Below the pieces are notes generated by a model. That model was not told the DNA's origin. It saw nothing but the letters and a program-made list of their open reading frames with translations, and did no database searches. This document shows positions 24,601 through 38,200 of a DNA stretch of 64,000 nucleotides, piece after piece. The stretch is from Cladopsammia gracilis. Its lineage: Eukaryota; Cnidaria; Anthozoa; Scleractinia; Dendrophylliidae. The stretch is from positions 1,427,501 through 1,491,500 of the forward strand of contig JAJGOT010000020.1 in the NCBI GenBank assembly GCA_022457155.1. Direction: 5' to 3'. Each line of letters opens with the position of its first letter. The first letter of the stretch is position 1. A program made the position numbers and the translations under genes.

Positions 24601-27600
24601 CAACATGTTTGCGTGTAGTGGGCCCTGCTGCAAGGTTGTCAATTCGTACGAGTCGTACGAATCGACAAAATAATTGTCGACCCGAAAAAGAGAATTGTCG
24701 ATCCGAAAAATGCATCTCATTAGGAACACTTGGAAATTATTCAACATGTTTGCGTGTAGTGGGCCCTGCTGCAAGATCGTCAATTCATACGAGTCGTACG
24801 AATCGACAAAATTATTGTCGACCCGAAAAAGAGAATTGTCGATCCGAAAAATACATCTCATTAAGGACACTTAGAAATTTTCACCCTAATTCTAACCCTA
24901 ACCCTAACCCTAACCCAGTTATTCGAAAGGCGATAAGCGCTAATACAGGATTAAAAGTTAACCGAGGATTTAATTTCTCTTGCTTAAAAATGTTTTCAAT
25001 CATGTCTTTCACGCAACAGACTTTTAGAACGAGTAATATATCAGTACTCTAGCCACCTTTCGCGCTTTCTCTCATCTCTTCTGTCTTTCGGGTCGACAGT
25101 AATTTTGTCGATCCGTCCGACTCGTACGAGTCAAGAGGGCCTGTTAAACTCGTTCTCAGGGTCTCTCATCTGGCATGCGTCTCTAATGAGATGCAATTTT
25201 CGGATCGTACTTTGATTTTTTCGGGTCGTATCAGGTCGACAGTATTGGACATGGATGAATATTTATTTAGTTGTATTTTGTTTAGTATGTTTAACCAGAG
25301 GTTTTCAGTTGAGCTCGTGCTGCTTTAAATATAGTCGAACTTCTCCTTACGGACACCTCTCTATTACGGACTGCGGATGATGACGATAACTGTGTTATTT
25401 TGTTTAGCAGAACTGTTACCTCACGATGTAAATGATGATGAAGATGATAGTGATGATGCTGATGATGACGATGATGATGATGATGATGATGATGACGATG
25501 ATGATGATGATGATGATGACGATGACGATGACGATGATGATGATGGTGGTGATGATGATGGCGATGGCGGTGATGAAGATGATAACGAAGACGACGTGGG
25601 CAACGTTGGAAGTGAAGGGATCACAGAAGAACAAGAATTACCACAACAACTTCATGGACTGCAGCTAGAGGGACAAGAAGAACACTTGGAAGAACAAGAC
25701 CAATATAAAAGAAAAATACATGAGTGAGTACACGGTTAAGCCGTACCTACAGTCCTTTCCTTGTCCGACTATATGTCCCTTAATATTTCAAAGTGTACGC
25801 TACTTTCTGATAAGGTTCAGGATATTCCAGGCCACGCAAGCTACTAAGCAAACTAGATACCAACGCACACAGTTGCCTTATACCAAAATAGAAGAAGATT
25901 TGGGGCTTAGTTTTTCTCCCTGGTTTGTTTGAAGGCGTTTATTTTTCTCTTGATGATCCATAAAACTGTGAATTCACAAAATGAGACAGCATATCGATAT
26001 CGTCATTTTAAAGGAATATCCCCTTGTATCTAAATGTTTCTTTAGCCTGAGGAGCAAGAACCAGGGGGCAGATCCCAGGTCCTCTTTTTAAAAACCGATT
26101 GGCACAAACGTGGTTTCATCCCAAGCACTTTAAGACTGTGAACTGTTCTTTCATCCTTGTTGTCATATTTTTTAGCTTTCTAAATGAAAATATTTCTGTA
26201 GGGTTAAAGTGGCTCGACTGGGTTTTTTGGCGACACAACAATCCAACTTTGAACGGCTGATGTTTCACTGTCTGAGCTCGGTCAGGCAAGCTGCTTCACA
26301 CATATACTAGAGATAAAATGAACTTTCCAAAACAGTAGATTTGATTGACATTGGTGTTACCATAACAACGATCTGATGACGTCACTGTTTTTGCATTTTA
26401 GTAATTTTCTCAACATCTAAACTTAAACTTTTAAAACGACTGTACGCCGCTTAAAGTTTAGATGTAGGTCTTCAAGACTGCAAAGTTTGAAAAAATTCTA
26501 TGAGAGCGTTTTCGAATAAAATTGGGTTGAATAGTTTCCATAAAAAAAAAAATTAAAAAAATTAAAGATTCGCATTACTTTCTGTCAATTCGTCGATGCC
26601 AGCGTTTTCCTGATAAATTGAAACAATATTTTAACCATATATTATTCATGTGTCATAAAACTACATTCCTTGAAGGTTTCATCCTGTTTGCTTTACTAGA
26701 TTTCAGTTGATGTGATCAGAAGCAAAGTCTTAAATTTGCTCATTCTACTCACAGAAGTAGAACTTTTGTTAGGGTCAAGCGTTTATTTAAAAAAAACTAG
26801 TCAATGAAACTTTATAAAAATCTCTTTATCTAAAGTTTAACATGTAATGCACTCTCTCTGTAAAATTCAAGTGCATTGAATCATTTTCAGGGCGCGAAAT
26901 AAAATGAAAAGTATAGGGGTCTTTTTCAAACTTCTTACAAAGTTTAATTACCGTTTTATTTCTGACAGCTGGTGAATCAACAAGTTTGCCATTCCTTCAA
27001 CACAAACGCACATTTAAAGATGTTATACGTGCGTGGCCGCAGCCTTATGTTAATTGCCATTGTGCTATCAAAAGAATTTTCACGATCGCTTTGGCAGCAG
27101 CGAAGCGTCGTAAGCAGGCATGGCAAACGTGTTGTTTCAAAAGCGCAAAAATATGTAGAATGTAGACAAAACAATAAGTTCTGAAATAAACCAGCTGTCA
27201 ACAAATAATACGGCAATGAAACTTTGGAAGACAAATGCAAAAGTACTGTATACTTTAACCCTATTTTGCCTGGGCTTTATTTTAGTTCCTGAGCCTGCGG
27301 AATTATTAAGGTTTTGACAATGAAACTTACGAGGGTACATAGTACTTCCAAAAATGTCTCCTTTGCGGTTCGCACAATGGAACGATGACGTCATGTGACG
27401 TAGTTATTAGGTAATTAGATATACAGCTGCCATCTTGGATCCGCCATCATGGATTTCTGAAACTTTTCAAAAACTCTTAAAAACCATCCAAATTGAATCA
27501 AAATTAATCAAAACCAATAAATAAACGCTAAATGACGTAAAAATGTAACAGTTATACCAATAAACATTGTTTTTCTTCATTCAAAGGTAAAAATATGCAA

Positions 27601-30600
27601 CTTACAAAAAACATGGCTGTCAAAATCTTGTTGCTATGTAAACATCAAGTCACATGATCAATAAAATGTCATATCAAATTGTTGCCAGAAAAGTCACAAA
27701 GTTTGATGGCGTTTGAATACACATTAAGGAAGTTATGAATGTTGAAAGTTAGCGCGGGCACTTGTGCCCACCCCTCCCCCCATGCAAAATAGGGTTAAAT
27801 TTTACTTCGCGGCCTCGAAATAATTCAATGCACTTGAAATTTACAGAGGTAGTGTATTACATGTTAAAATTTAGATCAAAAGATTTATAAAAAAAATTTC
27901 ATCGGCCAGTTTTTAAATAAACGCTTCCCTAACAAAAGTGTTACTTTTGTGAGTAAAATAAGCATATTTAAGACATTGCTTTTGATCACATCAACTGAAA
28001 TCTAGTGAAGCAAACAGGATGAAACCTTCAAGGAATGTAGTTTTATGGTACATGAATAATATATAGGAAAAATATTGTTTCAATTTGTCAGGAGAACGCT
28101 GGCATCGACGAATCAACAGAAAGTAATGCGAATTTTTTTAATTTTTTGAGGGAAAATATTCAACTCAATTTTATTCGAAAACGTTCTCATAGAATTTTTT
28201 CAAACTTTGCAGTCTTGAAGACTTACGTGTAGACTATAAGAGGCATACAGTAGTTTTAAAAGTTTAGGTCTAGATGTTGAGAAAATTACTAAAATGCAAA
28301 AACCATGACGTCATCAGATCGTTGTTATGGTAACACCAATGCCAATCAAATCTACTTTTTTGAAAAGTTCATTTCATCTCTAGAATGTGTGAAGCAGCTT
28401 GCCTGACCGAGCACAGACAGTGAAGTATCGGCCGTTCAAAGTTGGAATGTTGTGTCGCCAAAAAACTCAGTCGAGCCACCTTAATATTGTTCATCCATTT
28501 TGCTTTTTAACCCGTGAATACGCGCTTGCGTTATGAACGGGTTATCGGTAACGGAGAGAGATATGCAAATGAGCACTCGCTCATGCACTCCTTCCACTGT
28601 GCTGTAAACTTAGTGACTTAATGCTTTGTTACAAATGCGTTTTGTAACAAGAATAACGTGAATCCAGCGATAACAATAACTAAACTGTTGTAAACGAATG
28701 TAAACAACAATAAGCTTAAAGATGTTTCGCATTTGGAGTCTTTAATGCAACGTTTAAATCGATCTAACAGGATTTTTCAACCGAGACACGCGTTTTGATG
28801 CGTATCTACCCTGAAGAAATTAAATTTATCGTGTTCAATGTCAGAGATCACGGTGGCCAAATGGTGTAAAGCGCGGAATAACAGCCGAAAGGCTCCAAGT
28901 TAAGTCTCACTCGTGCCGTTCCTTTTTTTTTCTGTTTTTTTTTTCTTTCTTCTTCGACTGAACATTATGAAAGTGATGTATTGTATTTTTCTTTTTGCGT
29001 TTGTCAAAAATCCTTACGTTTAATTTTAAAATAATATTGAACCGTGTCAGTGTGAAAACATAAGCTTACCGCAATATTGCGTTACGCGTTAGCATTTCTT
29101 CTTCACGGGTTGGCTCTTAGGAGCCTTTGATTGTTTTTAAGATTGGTGAAATAAAAGTTCGTGTTTTAACAACAATTGATTGTTTAAATGATAAATGATT
29201 GCAGGGGAATAGTGACAAGTGAAGGTACCTACTGGCCCCTCAAACAAGAAGCTGTTCACCTAATGTTCCCTGCTAATGCTGTATCTGAGCCCACGACAAT
29301 AGTGGTTCACAAATGGAAATGCAGTGCTTGTTCACCTCCGCTTCAGGATCATGAGGCCATTGTCAGCAATGTGATTGAAATATCTACCATCAGTAGACAA
29401 GCTCTAGAATTCAATGCGAAGGTGAAGCTGTTTCTATCTCACAGTGCACCGGACCTAAAGGGCTATGAAATGGTGTTAAAAAGGCAGATCGACAAGGGGT
29501 GCAATGAATGGGAAGACGTAGATGGAACCCAGGACTTACGGAGTCTGTCAGGTTTAAATATTCCCTCTTTACAACGTACACGTTATGTCGAATGTTGGTA
29601 AGCTTTACAAAAGCCAATTTTGGCTGGCAGAATGCTGCCCATGCATGTAGTATCCTATTTATGGAGTGTTTTCACATGACGTCACGGCGGCCATGTTGGT
29701 GTCCCAAAACAATAAAACGGCGGCCATATTGGTGTCCCAAGCTAATCCTATGGGGATTGAACTCTTTTCTAATGCAAACACTTTGTTTTGTTCAAATAAA
29801 TTAGCATAGCTGCAGACCACGTGAGTGAAAACACTCTATATTTGGCTTGTTTTCCTGTGTAGGAACGGTGGTGTAGTAGTTAGCGCTCAGGACTTGCGAT
29901 CTAAAGGTCGGTGGTTCGAGCCTTGTATAATGGCGAATTGTCTCAAACAAAATATGCATATGGAGATCATTTTTTGAATAAAATAAGAAACAAATTTCCT
30001 TTATCTAATTACCCTCGGCAGTCTTTACATTACAATTTCTAGTGGGGCCGAGCATTCTAAACAAAATAATGAAATGAAACATAACAAGCTAGTGGTCAGG
30101 ACGAGTCTTGAATTCTGAGCCTCCGGATTTCAAGACCGGCGCCTTAACCACTCGACCACGCTGCGGGGTAAAGAAGCACTACATATTCATTTTTTATTTA
30201 TCTAATATATCTATTACAGATATCGGAGATGGTTGCCCTTCTGCCAATGACATTCCGGACTTCTTCTTTCCTGTTGCTCAAGCTGGCATAACTAAGTGCT
30301 CAACATACACAGTGGTTTGTCGTCTCAAGTCGTCTCCCCCTTACACCATTACGTCTACTGGTGGTAACTTTAGTTATCCCGACTATCCAGGCGTGACTGT
30401 TACAATCCCTGAGAATGCTGTTGCACCTGAAGACAAATTTTCTCTGCAGTTAAAGGTGGGCGTAATTACATAACCTCCGTCTTAGTTGTTAAGTCGAACT
30501 GGAGACTGGAAGTACAGTTGAAATGCAGGCCAAACCAACTGTAACAAAAATAATTTTCTTGAGAAGGGTAGAACCTGAATGTATGGTTTCATTCGGTTGA

Positions 30601-31973
30601 CTGACATATCAAAAACTGCACATTCCGTGAGTTCTTTGTCTTTAACAGAATAAAACAAAGAAACAAAAGAAATGTGTACCTGTAAATTCTAATTGCCACT
30701 AATGTATAAAAACAAAGCGTATTCTGCAAGTCAGCAAAAATCGGTACAAAATGTATTTTTTATGTATTAATTCAATCAAAAAAAGGAAGGGACTGTAGTA
30801 AAATCTGTAAACGGCCACTTCTTTACGTGACTAAGTGACCTGAACATCAAATTCGGGACGTTGCAAAGATAAAGAAACTGATTAAACCTGATAGTGACAA
30901 CCATCAGCTGGGCGTTGTGACTAGCTAGAGAACAGAAGCACTAATAAAAAACATGACTGATCTAAATAAAGCGACTAAAAAAGCGTGGTTTTCATCTCTA
31001 GCATCAAGAAAAACGTTTATAAGCAGTTGATGTAGGTAGCGTGCATGTTTAAATATATCGGGATGTTGCTAGTCAAAAGTCAATGGATTAATTTGGCTTT
31101 TCCTGCATGCTCAATCGGTCTGGCCTTTTATAAGAACTACTCTTACTCAGACGATCAAAAACTTCTGACAGAAATGGTAAAAGTGTGACAGTACTTTTGT
31201 TTCTTACATTTGCAATGGTTAGGTGCAAGAAATTCCGAATGAAGAATTTGAAGGGCAAGATGTCTTTTTAGGACCTGTACTGCGAATTGTCCGTTCCCAA
31301 GTCCATTTCTTAAAGCCCGTCACAATTCAGTTGCCAGTTTCTCTTCGCGACGAACGGGAAGGGATTCCGGATCCGTTAACATGCCGTGTCAGAGTGTTTT
31401 TCCTGAAGACTGATGGTGAACATAAAGAATGGATTGAAATCACTGATGATCTTGTAAACCCTGCAAGCTTTGATGGGACGTTCGTAAGGTTTCAAGTTAA
31501 ACGCTTCTGTAGGTATGGAAAAAAATAATAAGTTGTTTGTAAGGTAGATAGACGGTCCGTGAAATGTCGTGAAAGTGCTAAAGAAAACTGCAAGCAATGT
31601 AAAGCATCTCTGTTATATTAATTTGAATTTTGAAGACCTAAATTATTAGACATAAATTACTTCATGAGAAGCAGCAAAGGCATTTAAATGACATCTATTG
31701 AGCAGTACTTTACTGTGATGCAGTTTATTATACTATACCAGGCTATTATATTTTTTGAATAATTATGTGAATGACGACAATGACCATTGAAGTAATTAAT
31801 TGCCCTCTTACCCATTTCTCTAGTGGTTAGCGCATTGACCTTTTCAACTGAAGGTCTGTGATTTGAGCCCTGAAATTAGGGTGTGCCACCTGGCTTTTTC
31901 AAAACGCTGGATTGAACCAAACTTTTTACTCATGCGCAAAGCGGCATGAGGTAAGGTTTCGGCTCCGTTTTTC

Positions 31974-32021
<48 letters not shown>

Positions 32022-32226
32022 CATAACAAATTGACTCAGCAATATTGCTGGAGATGACACTGGCCCTGGTCAGGTGGCAACAAGCCACCTTAGATCCCAA
32101 GGACTCTTCGGAGGATTCTTGCAGTCCCTAACAAAACCGTCTTTTGGATAGTTACTGATCTTGTCCGCACACCAATCTGTTCCAGGTTGCCTCCCAATCT
32201 TCTGGGGATGGTTCCCAATACTCCAA

Positions 32227-32275
<49 letters not shown>

Positions 32276-35200
32276 TGTGTCACGATTTTGCATAAAAATT
32301 TATGTACGCATATTTTAAATTTTGCACTTCCGGTTCATGGCTTTGTCATTACACTTGCTGTTTAATGACTTCCGGCTACTCTCATTTCCGGCAAAAGAGC
32401 GTTATTCAAGTGTCACGACAGCGTCCCCTACAACCCTACTTCCTTAGTAATGTTCACGTTTGGTATATATAAGACTTAGAAGAATCACTGGCTTCATTGT
32501 GGTACAGCCTTTTCAAAACAATCAATAGTAAACAACGTGGTTTACAGGAACGATGACTGAATGAAAGGAGCACTCTTCGCCATGTCGGACATCTTCTTAT
32601 CATGTTTAAAATATATCATAACACTTTCTTACGCATGCGCATGAGTATGGGCTTCTTGGAGCCTCTTGTACATTTTTCTTTTATAATCTCCTTATTATAA
32701 GCACTCTCGAGTTGAATTGTTATGGTGGGCGGCGATTTCGTAGCGTAATTCAATATTTCAAGGCTCGCAGTAATTTTATCGGCTCAGTTAAATGTTACTC
32801 TAAATTGTATTTCTTACAGATATTCGCCTGTTCTTGATTGGCGCAAAGAAAACTCCAGTGTTGCTGAAATTGGAAGTTGCTTGTCCAGATATAATTCGAA
32901 TCTTCGCATGCTGGCATTCTTCTTCGCTTACTTTCGTCCAGATTCCCAAGACGTTTTGGTCCTTATTTGTTGCCCTGCTCATCGTAGAAAGAAGGTGAAT
33001 AAGGAACTTGAAAGGAAAGACATAACATTCAGCGAGGGAAGTTCGAGGAAAGATATGATACCGAAATATGACAAAGCATTCGTCTTTGTATCTGGAGGAA
33101 TAAAACCATATTGTATGGAGGACATGGAAGACCATTATCTCCTGTAAGTACAGATACCATAAACTACAGAAATCGGTCGAACGAGGAACTGATTAGAAGT
33201 AATCGAATAATAAAATCACGTTTTTGGTTACTGGAGTGAGTTTATAGTTTTGGTACAGTATGAGTACTAGTGCAGAGAATATTATCCATTACTGTGTCTA
33301 TATAACTGTTAACTGCTACTGTCAGGAAAAAGGTCACTTAAACAAACAGACAAGCATAACAAAGAAGGGTTCTGTGCACTAGTGCTTGACATGGTATATT
33401 TGAATGAACTGAAGGGTACACTAAACTTTTCGCATAACGTCGGTTAAGCCGTAAACGTTTCGCCCATTCGGGCCTCGTCAGTATGATGTCATTATCGACG
33501 CTATAGTCCACCGCAGTGAAGAAGCTCAAATGCGCGAAACGTTTACGGATCAGTTTAAGACATTTATATGTGAAAAGTTCGCTGTACCCTTCAGTTTATT
33601 CAATACCATGACAAGCACAGGTGTATAGTATTCGTCTGGATTCTTTTCATGATAAACAGGAGATCAGAGTTCGATACCTGGCTTAGCCTGCAAATACAGC
33701 AGCCTCTCATTGCTCCACGCCGCTGGGGGTGTTCGTATTCCCAGCCAATTTCCGGATGTGTATAATTTAACTATTTTTTTTGTTTCGATTTTTGTTACCA
33801 TTTCATGCAATATGTTCAACGAACACATGATCATTATCATCAATCTTTATTTATACATGGTCTTCCTAGGAGTCGTGTGAATTTACACTAGAGTACACTA
33901 ACTACAGAACTACTTAACTAAGAAAGATAACTGAAGTACAATAAAACTTATAATTCAACACATTGATACACTGCCCAAATATGGTAAAAAAGTTATCGAT
34001 ATACGCTATGTCCACATGACGTATATCCAACGATGGAGGTAAATTTCGCATTTTGAAGGAAAATGAAAATGACCGCTGCCTGCACTTTCGTGTTTTTGGG
34101 AGAAAAATGCGTGAACTATCAGATAAAAATGAGAAAGGAACGATAAAAAGAGAAGAAAAGAAAAGAGAAAATTATTGATCACATGATTGGACAAAAAAGG
34201 CGCGAAATTTTCGCGTTGGCGCGGTCGTAGTGCAGTGTTTCTTGGCGAAGCTGAATGAAAGCTGGTTCAAAGTCAACCGCTCGACAAGGAAAATGCCTTT
34301 AGTAATCACTTCTGGAATATGATTAGACTGATACTTCCTCCAGAAAAGTTTCTGACCTTTGTTTTAAGCCAATTGACGCCACTACGGCTGTAGGAACTAA
34401 AACGAGCAAGTTTGTAAACAACAGCGATCGACTCAGCTCGTACTTCGATGTTTGAAAATTTAGTGCGCTGATGGAAAGGACTAAAAGCTACATCAACTAC
34501 AGGTAACGATGTTTTAACCGTTTCTTGTATCCTTTAGCTGTGAATTTTTGTAAGACATACTGTCCATGCTGCAGTTCTTTCAGACTTTTCGCCGCTATGT
34601 TTAGGTAGCCGTGCTCTGTTTGTTCAATTTGTTTTGATTCTGAATTGAACTTTTTAAGACACGAAACACTTGTAACTAAGAAATTCTATGCCATTTTACT
34701 GTGTTTTTATTTGTGTAATCACTACTCTGTCTCGTTCTTTAAGTAGACGAAAGCTCTTCGTAGAAACTCTCAAATCAATTTTAGCTCCGCAAACGTTTTA
34801 GCATTCGCTGCTTGTTGTGTAAGAAATGGCGCGAGGTAAAATATTATTGTAAGCCTTTTACTTAATAAAAGGTTGTATATCTCAATGAATTTCCTCTCGA
34901 AACTGTGATTTGTTATCAATTTGTTGAATTATAAAACAGTTATAGTGTTCAAGTTTGCACAATATTGACAAAGGCGCTACTTTCATTCATGAACTGTGGG
35001 ATGTTGCAAGTTTCGCGCTGTAAAACATATGTAAGCTCTTTTTAAAATAGATGGCTTGTCGGCGAAATTTTTTCTTCTAACTGTGCTTTGTTATCAATGT
35101 GTTGAATTATAAAACTATTATAGCGCTCAAGCTTGCGTTATATCGCCTAATTTTAGCCGACTCAGCCTACGGCCTCGTCGGTTAAGTATTAGGCGATATC

Positions 35201-38200
35201 ACGCGCGCTTTCGCGCTATAATAGTTAATTATACGATCGAGGGTTCTTCAATTTGTAATCTGTTTAAAATACTGATACCTATTGGATATATATTTTTTAA
35301 CAGGCTTGACAGAAGTCCGCTGAGCAAGACTGAATTGCTGGTTCGTTTTGTTAGTGACAAAGGCCCAGCACAAGTGGAGTTTCATAGCATCCCAAAATAC
35401 TCGAGAAAAAACTTGTTGTGTAAATTGCACTTAAAAGTGCCCTCTCTGAGCGTTGATCGTACGGTAAGTGACTTACCTAACTGATTTGAGTGTCGGTATT
35501 TTAACAAATCATCATCAAAGATCTGGGCTTGTGTCACTAGGAACGTTTTCAGAACAAAGGGAGCTTATAGTCCTGTCATAGACTAATGGTGTTAAGGCAT
35601 ACAGACAATACATCAAAACTTTTGTTTTTTACCTGAATCATACCAAGTCGCGAACCTCTCGGGAAACTGCGAACTGTTTTAATTTGTTACTTCGGAAAAA
35701 AATTCGTACACGCGCCAGTTTTAAAAGTAATATAACAAACTACATATCAATAGAAAGCTTAATAAAGGTAGTTTTCAATAAAAATATAACTTTAGCGACT
35801 TTTTCTTTTACAAACGGCCATGAGTCGATAAACCGCCAAACTACCGAGGGTTGTTCAATTGAATTTATCGGGCATCGAATGCCGTGGCAAGATCGAAATA
35901 GCTGCCCAGTGTTGTTCACAAGGGATCAATCAACAAAACCGTGTCAGGCTTTTTCGAGATATCTGCATCTAAAGTTGGAGTACCTAAAAACGTGTTGCGT
36001 AAATGGTCGCCGCGGGAAATATATTTTGAATATCAAAATTGCCTGACACGATTTTGTTCGTCATTGTAACGGTAACAGTAACAGTTTATTTCCCATAAAA
36101 ATAAATGTATACAGGTAGATTTTTAATAATTAAATGATGGCAATTGGGAGGAAGACTAAAGAAACCCTTGCGGGCTATTACAAAGTAGTTTTCCTTTAAG
36201 TTTAAGATTTATCTAAAAAATATTCATCCGGTATCAGACGTTGGCGTTTGCTTATATAATTGTAATTAATTGTTAGGCCAGTGTTAGGTAATATAAATAT
36301 GTTTTTTTAGCTACTGCTCATTAGTATAAAGTTAAAATTTGGGTACACGGCAGTTAATTTGGCGTAATAAAAATTGCTTCTTTTTTATTGAAATTTCTAA
36401 TAGATTTAGATTGCTTGATCGCCAAAGGTATCTTATTCCAGGTATCAATTATCTTATTTCTTGTAGAGTATTTTCCATAATTTGTTCCGTTAAATATCTT
36501 ATGAAGTAGTTTAGATTTCCTAGTATTATATTCATGAACATTCACATTTTCAATACAGAAGTCATTGAAGTAGGATGGCAGTTTTTCCTTGTTTAGACTG
36601 AAGCTAAAAGAGCCGATTAGTAGATTATTTATTTCATGAATGTTTAAGAGATTCATTTTTAAGTCGTGAATACGACTTATCGCGATTACTGGAGAAAAGT
36701 CACTCGCTCATCGTAAACTTTATATTAAAATTATATTAAATTGTTGATATGTTACACTTCGGTTATTGCATACATGGAGTACATGCGAGAAAACCAAGTC
36801 AGCCATTATAATCGTTGTGTTTACGAATGCTGGATGAGCTGAAACGTCGGTTTGGGAAAACGTTGGGGTTCTTTTACTTGTTATTACTGTTTGGCAAGGA
36901 TATCTGACATTAAGGTATGTTTGTCCCGTAATTTTCATTTTTTTTGTTTTCAACCTTAAAACCTTCGTGTTTACTGGCTACACACGAAGGTTTTAAGGTA
37001 TTAGAGGTCCTTTTTTGGTAAAAGATATTGGTACTTGGATCTGCAACATAGGGGAAGTAGTCATCAGTAGTCATAACATGTACAATCTAAAAGGTCCCAC
37101 CTTGTGTAGGGTAGGAAAAGGTCCGATGGTTGTTTCATATTCACGACTTGGCTCGCAAGGCTGGAGCCTTTGATTATGAAAAGCGGAAGAGACGGTTCGA
37201 CATAAGATGAAAATGTTATAATTCTTATTACTTTCTTTTCTAACTTAAATAGTTTTTCTAGTCTTGATGGGTAGTTATTTGCCCAGACAATATTCCCGTA
37301 AGAGAGATGAGGGTAAATTAAGCTTTTGAATAACATTTTTAATATGGATTGATTGATATAAAAGCGAATTCTACAAAGTAAGCCGGTAGTCCTGATAATC
37401 TTTTTAGTGATATAATCAATATGCTTTTTCCAAGTTAGGCCCGGTTCAGACGTCGAACTTCACATGTGCCGAATCTAATGCAAATGAGCAAGAACAATAG
37501 GTTTTGCTCATTTGCATTAGATTCGGCACATGTGAAGTTCGACGTTTACACCGGGCCTTAGGTGTTGATCACGATTATAATTCTTAGAAACTTACTTTCT
37601 TCCACTCTCTTCAGTACCTCGCTGTTTAATCTGAGATGCAATTCATTTTTCACCTGTTTTTTTTTTTTTGTTGTTGTGAGATTTGAAAATGACGAAGGTT
37701 GATTTGTTTATGTTTAAAGTCAGCTGGTTTAACGTTACCATTCTTGGACTCGAATTAACTCCGCATTTACTTTAATTTCTAGTTCGTTTAAGTCTTCTCC
37801 TGAACAAAATAGATTAGTGTCATCCGCAAATAAAATGCTAGACAATTTGTTGGTTGAGTTGCATAGGTCATTAACGTAAATAAGAAATAGTAATGGTCCA
37901 AGAACAGATCCTTGAGGTACCCCACATCGCCATCTCTGCTGGCCTTATTTGATTATATTTAACAATTTGTTTTCTGTTTGTGAGGTAATCTGCTATCCAT
38001 GCATAACATTTGCCGCGTATACCATAAAAATAAAGTTTCTTCAAGGGAATACCATGGTTTACCGTGTCAGATGCCTTTGATCAAGGAAATACCGACCGTG
38101 AATTCATTGTTTTCAATGACCTTTGTTATTTTATTGACAAGTTCTATTATCGCGTAAGTAGATGAGCTTTTACGTCGGAATCCATACTCCGACAGGTTAC

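Noticed and set aside
24537..24870. CRISPR-like direct repeats
   Set aside because: Contiguous 141-bp tandem units without unique spacers, inside a TIR element of a eukaryotic genome.
25416..25668. Long minus- and plus-strand ORFs of poly-Ser, poly-Ile and poly-Met
   Set aside because: Shadows of the GAT/GAC microsatellite read in other frames; only the Asp frame joins flanking splice sites in phase.
16385..30168. Candidate tRNA genes
   Set aside because: A and B boxes are present, but acceptor stems do not pair and SINE bodies follow, so they were called SINEs.
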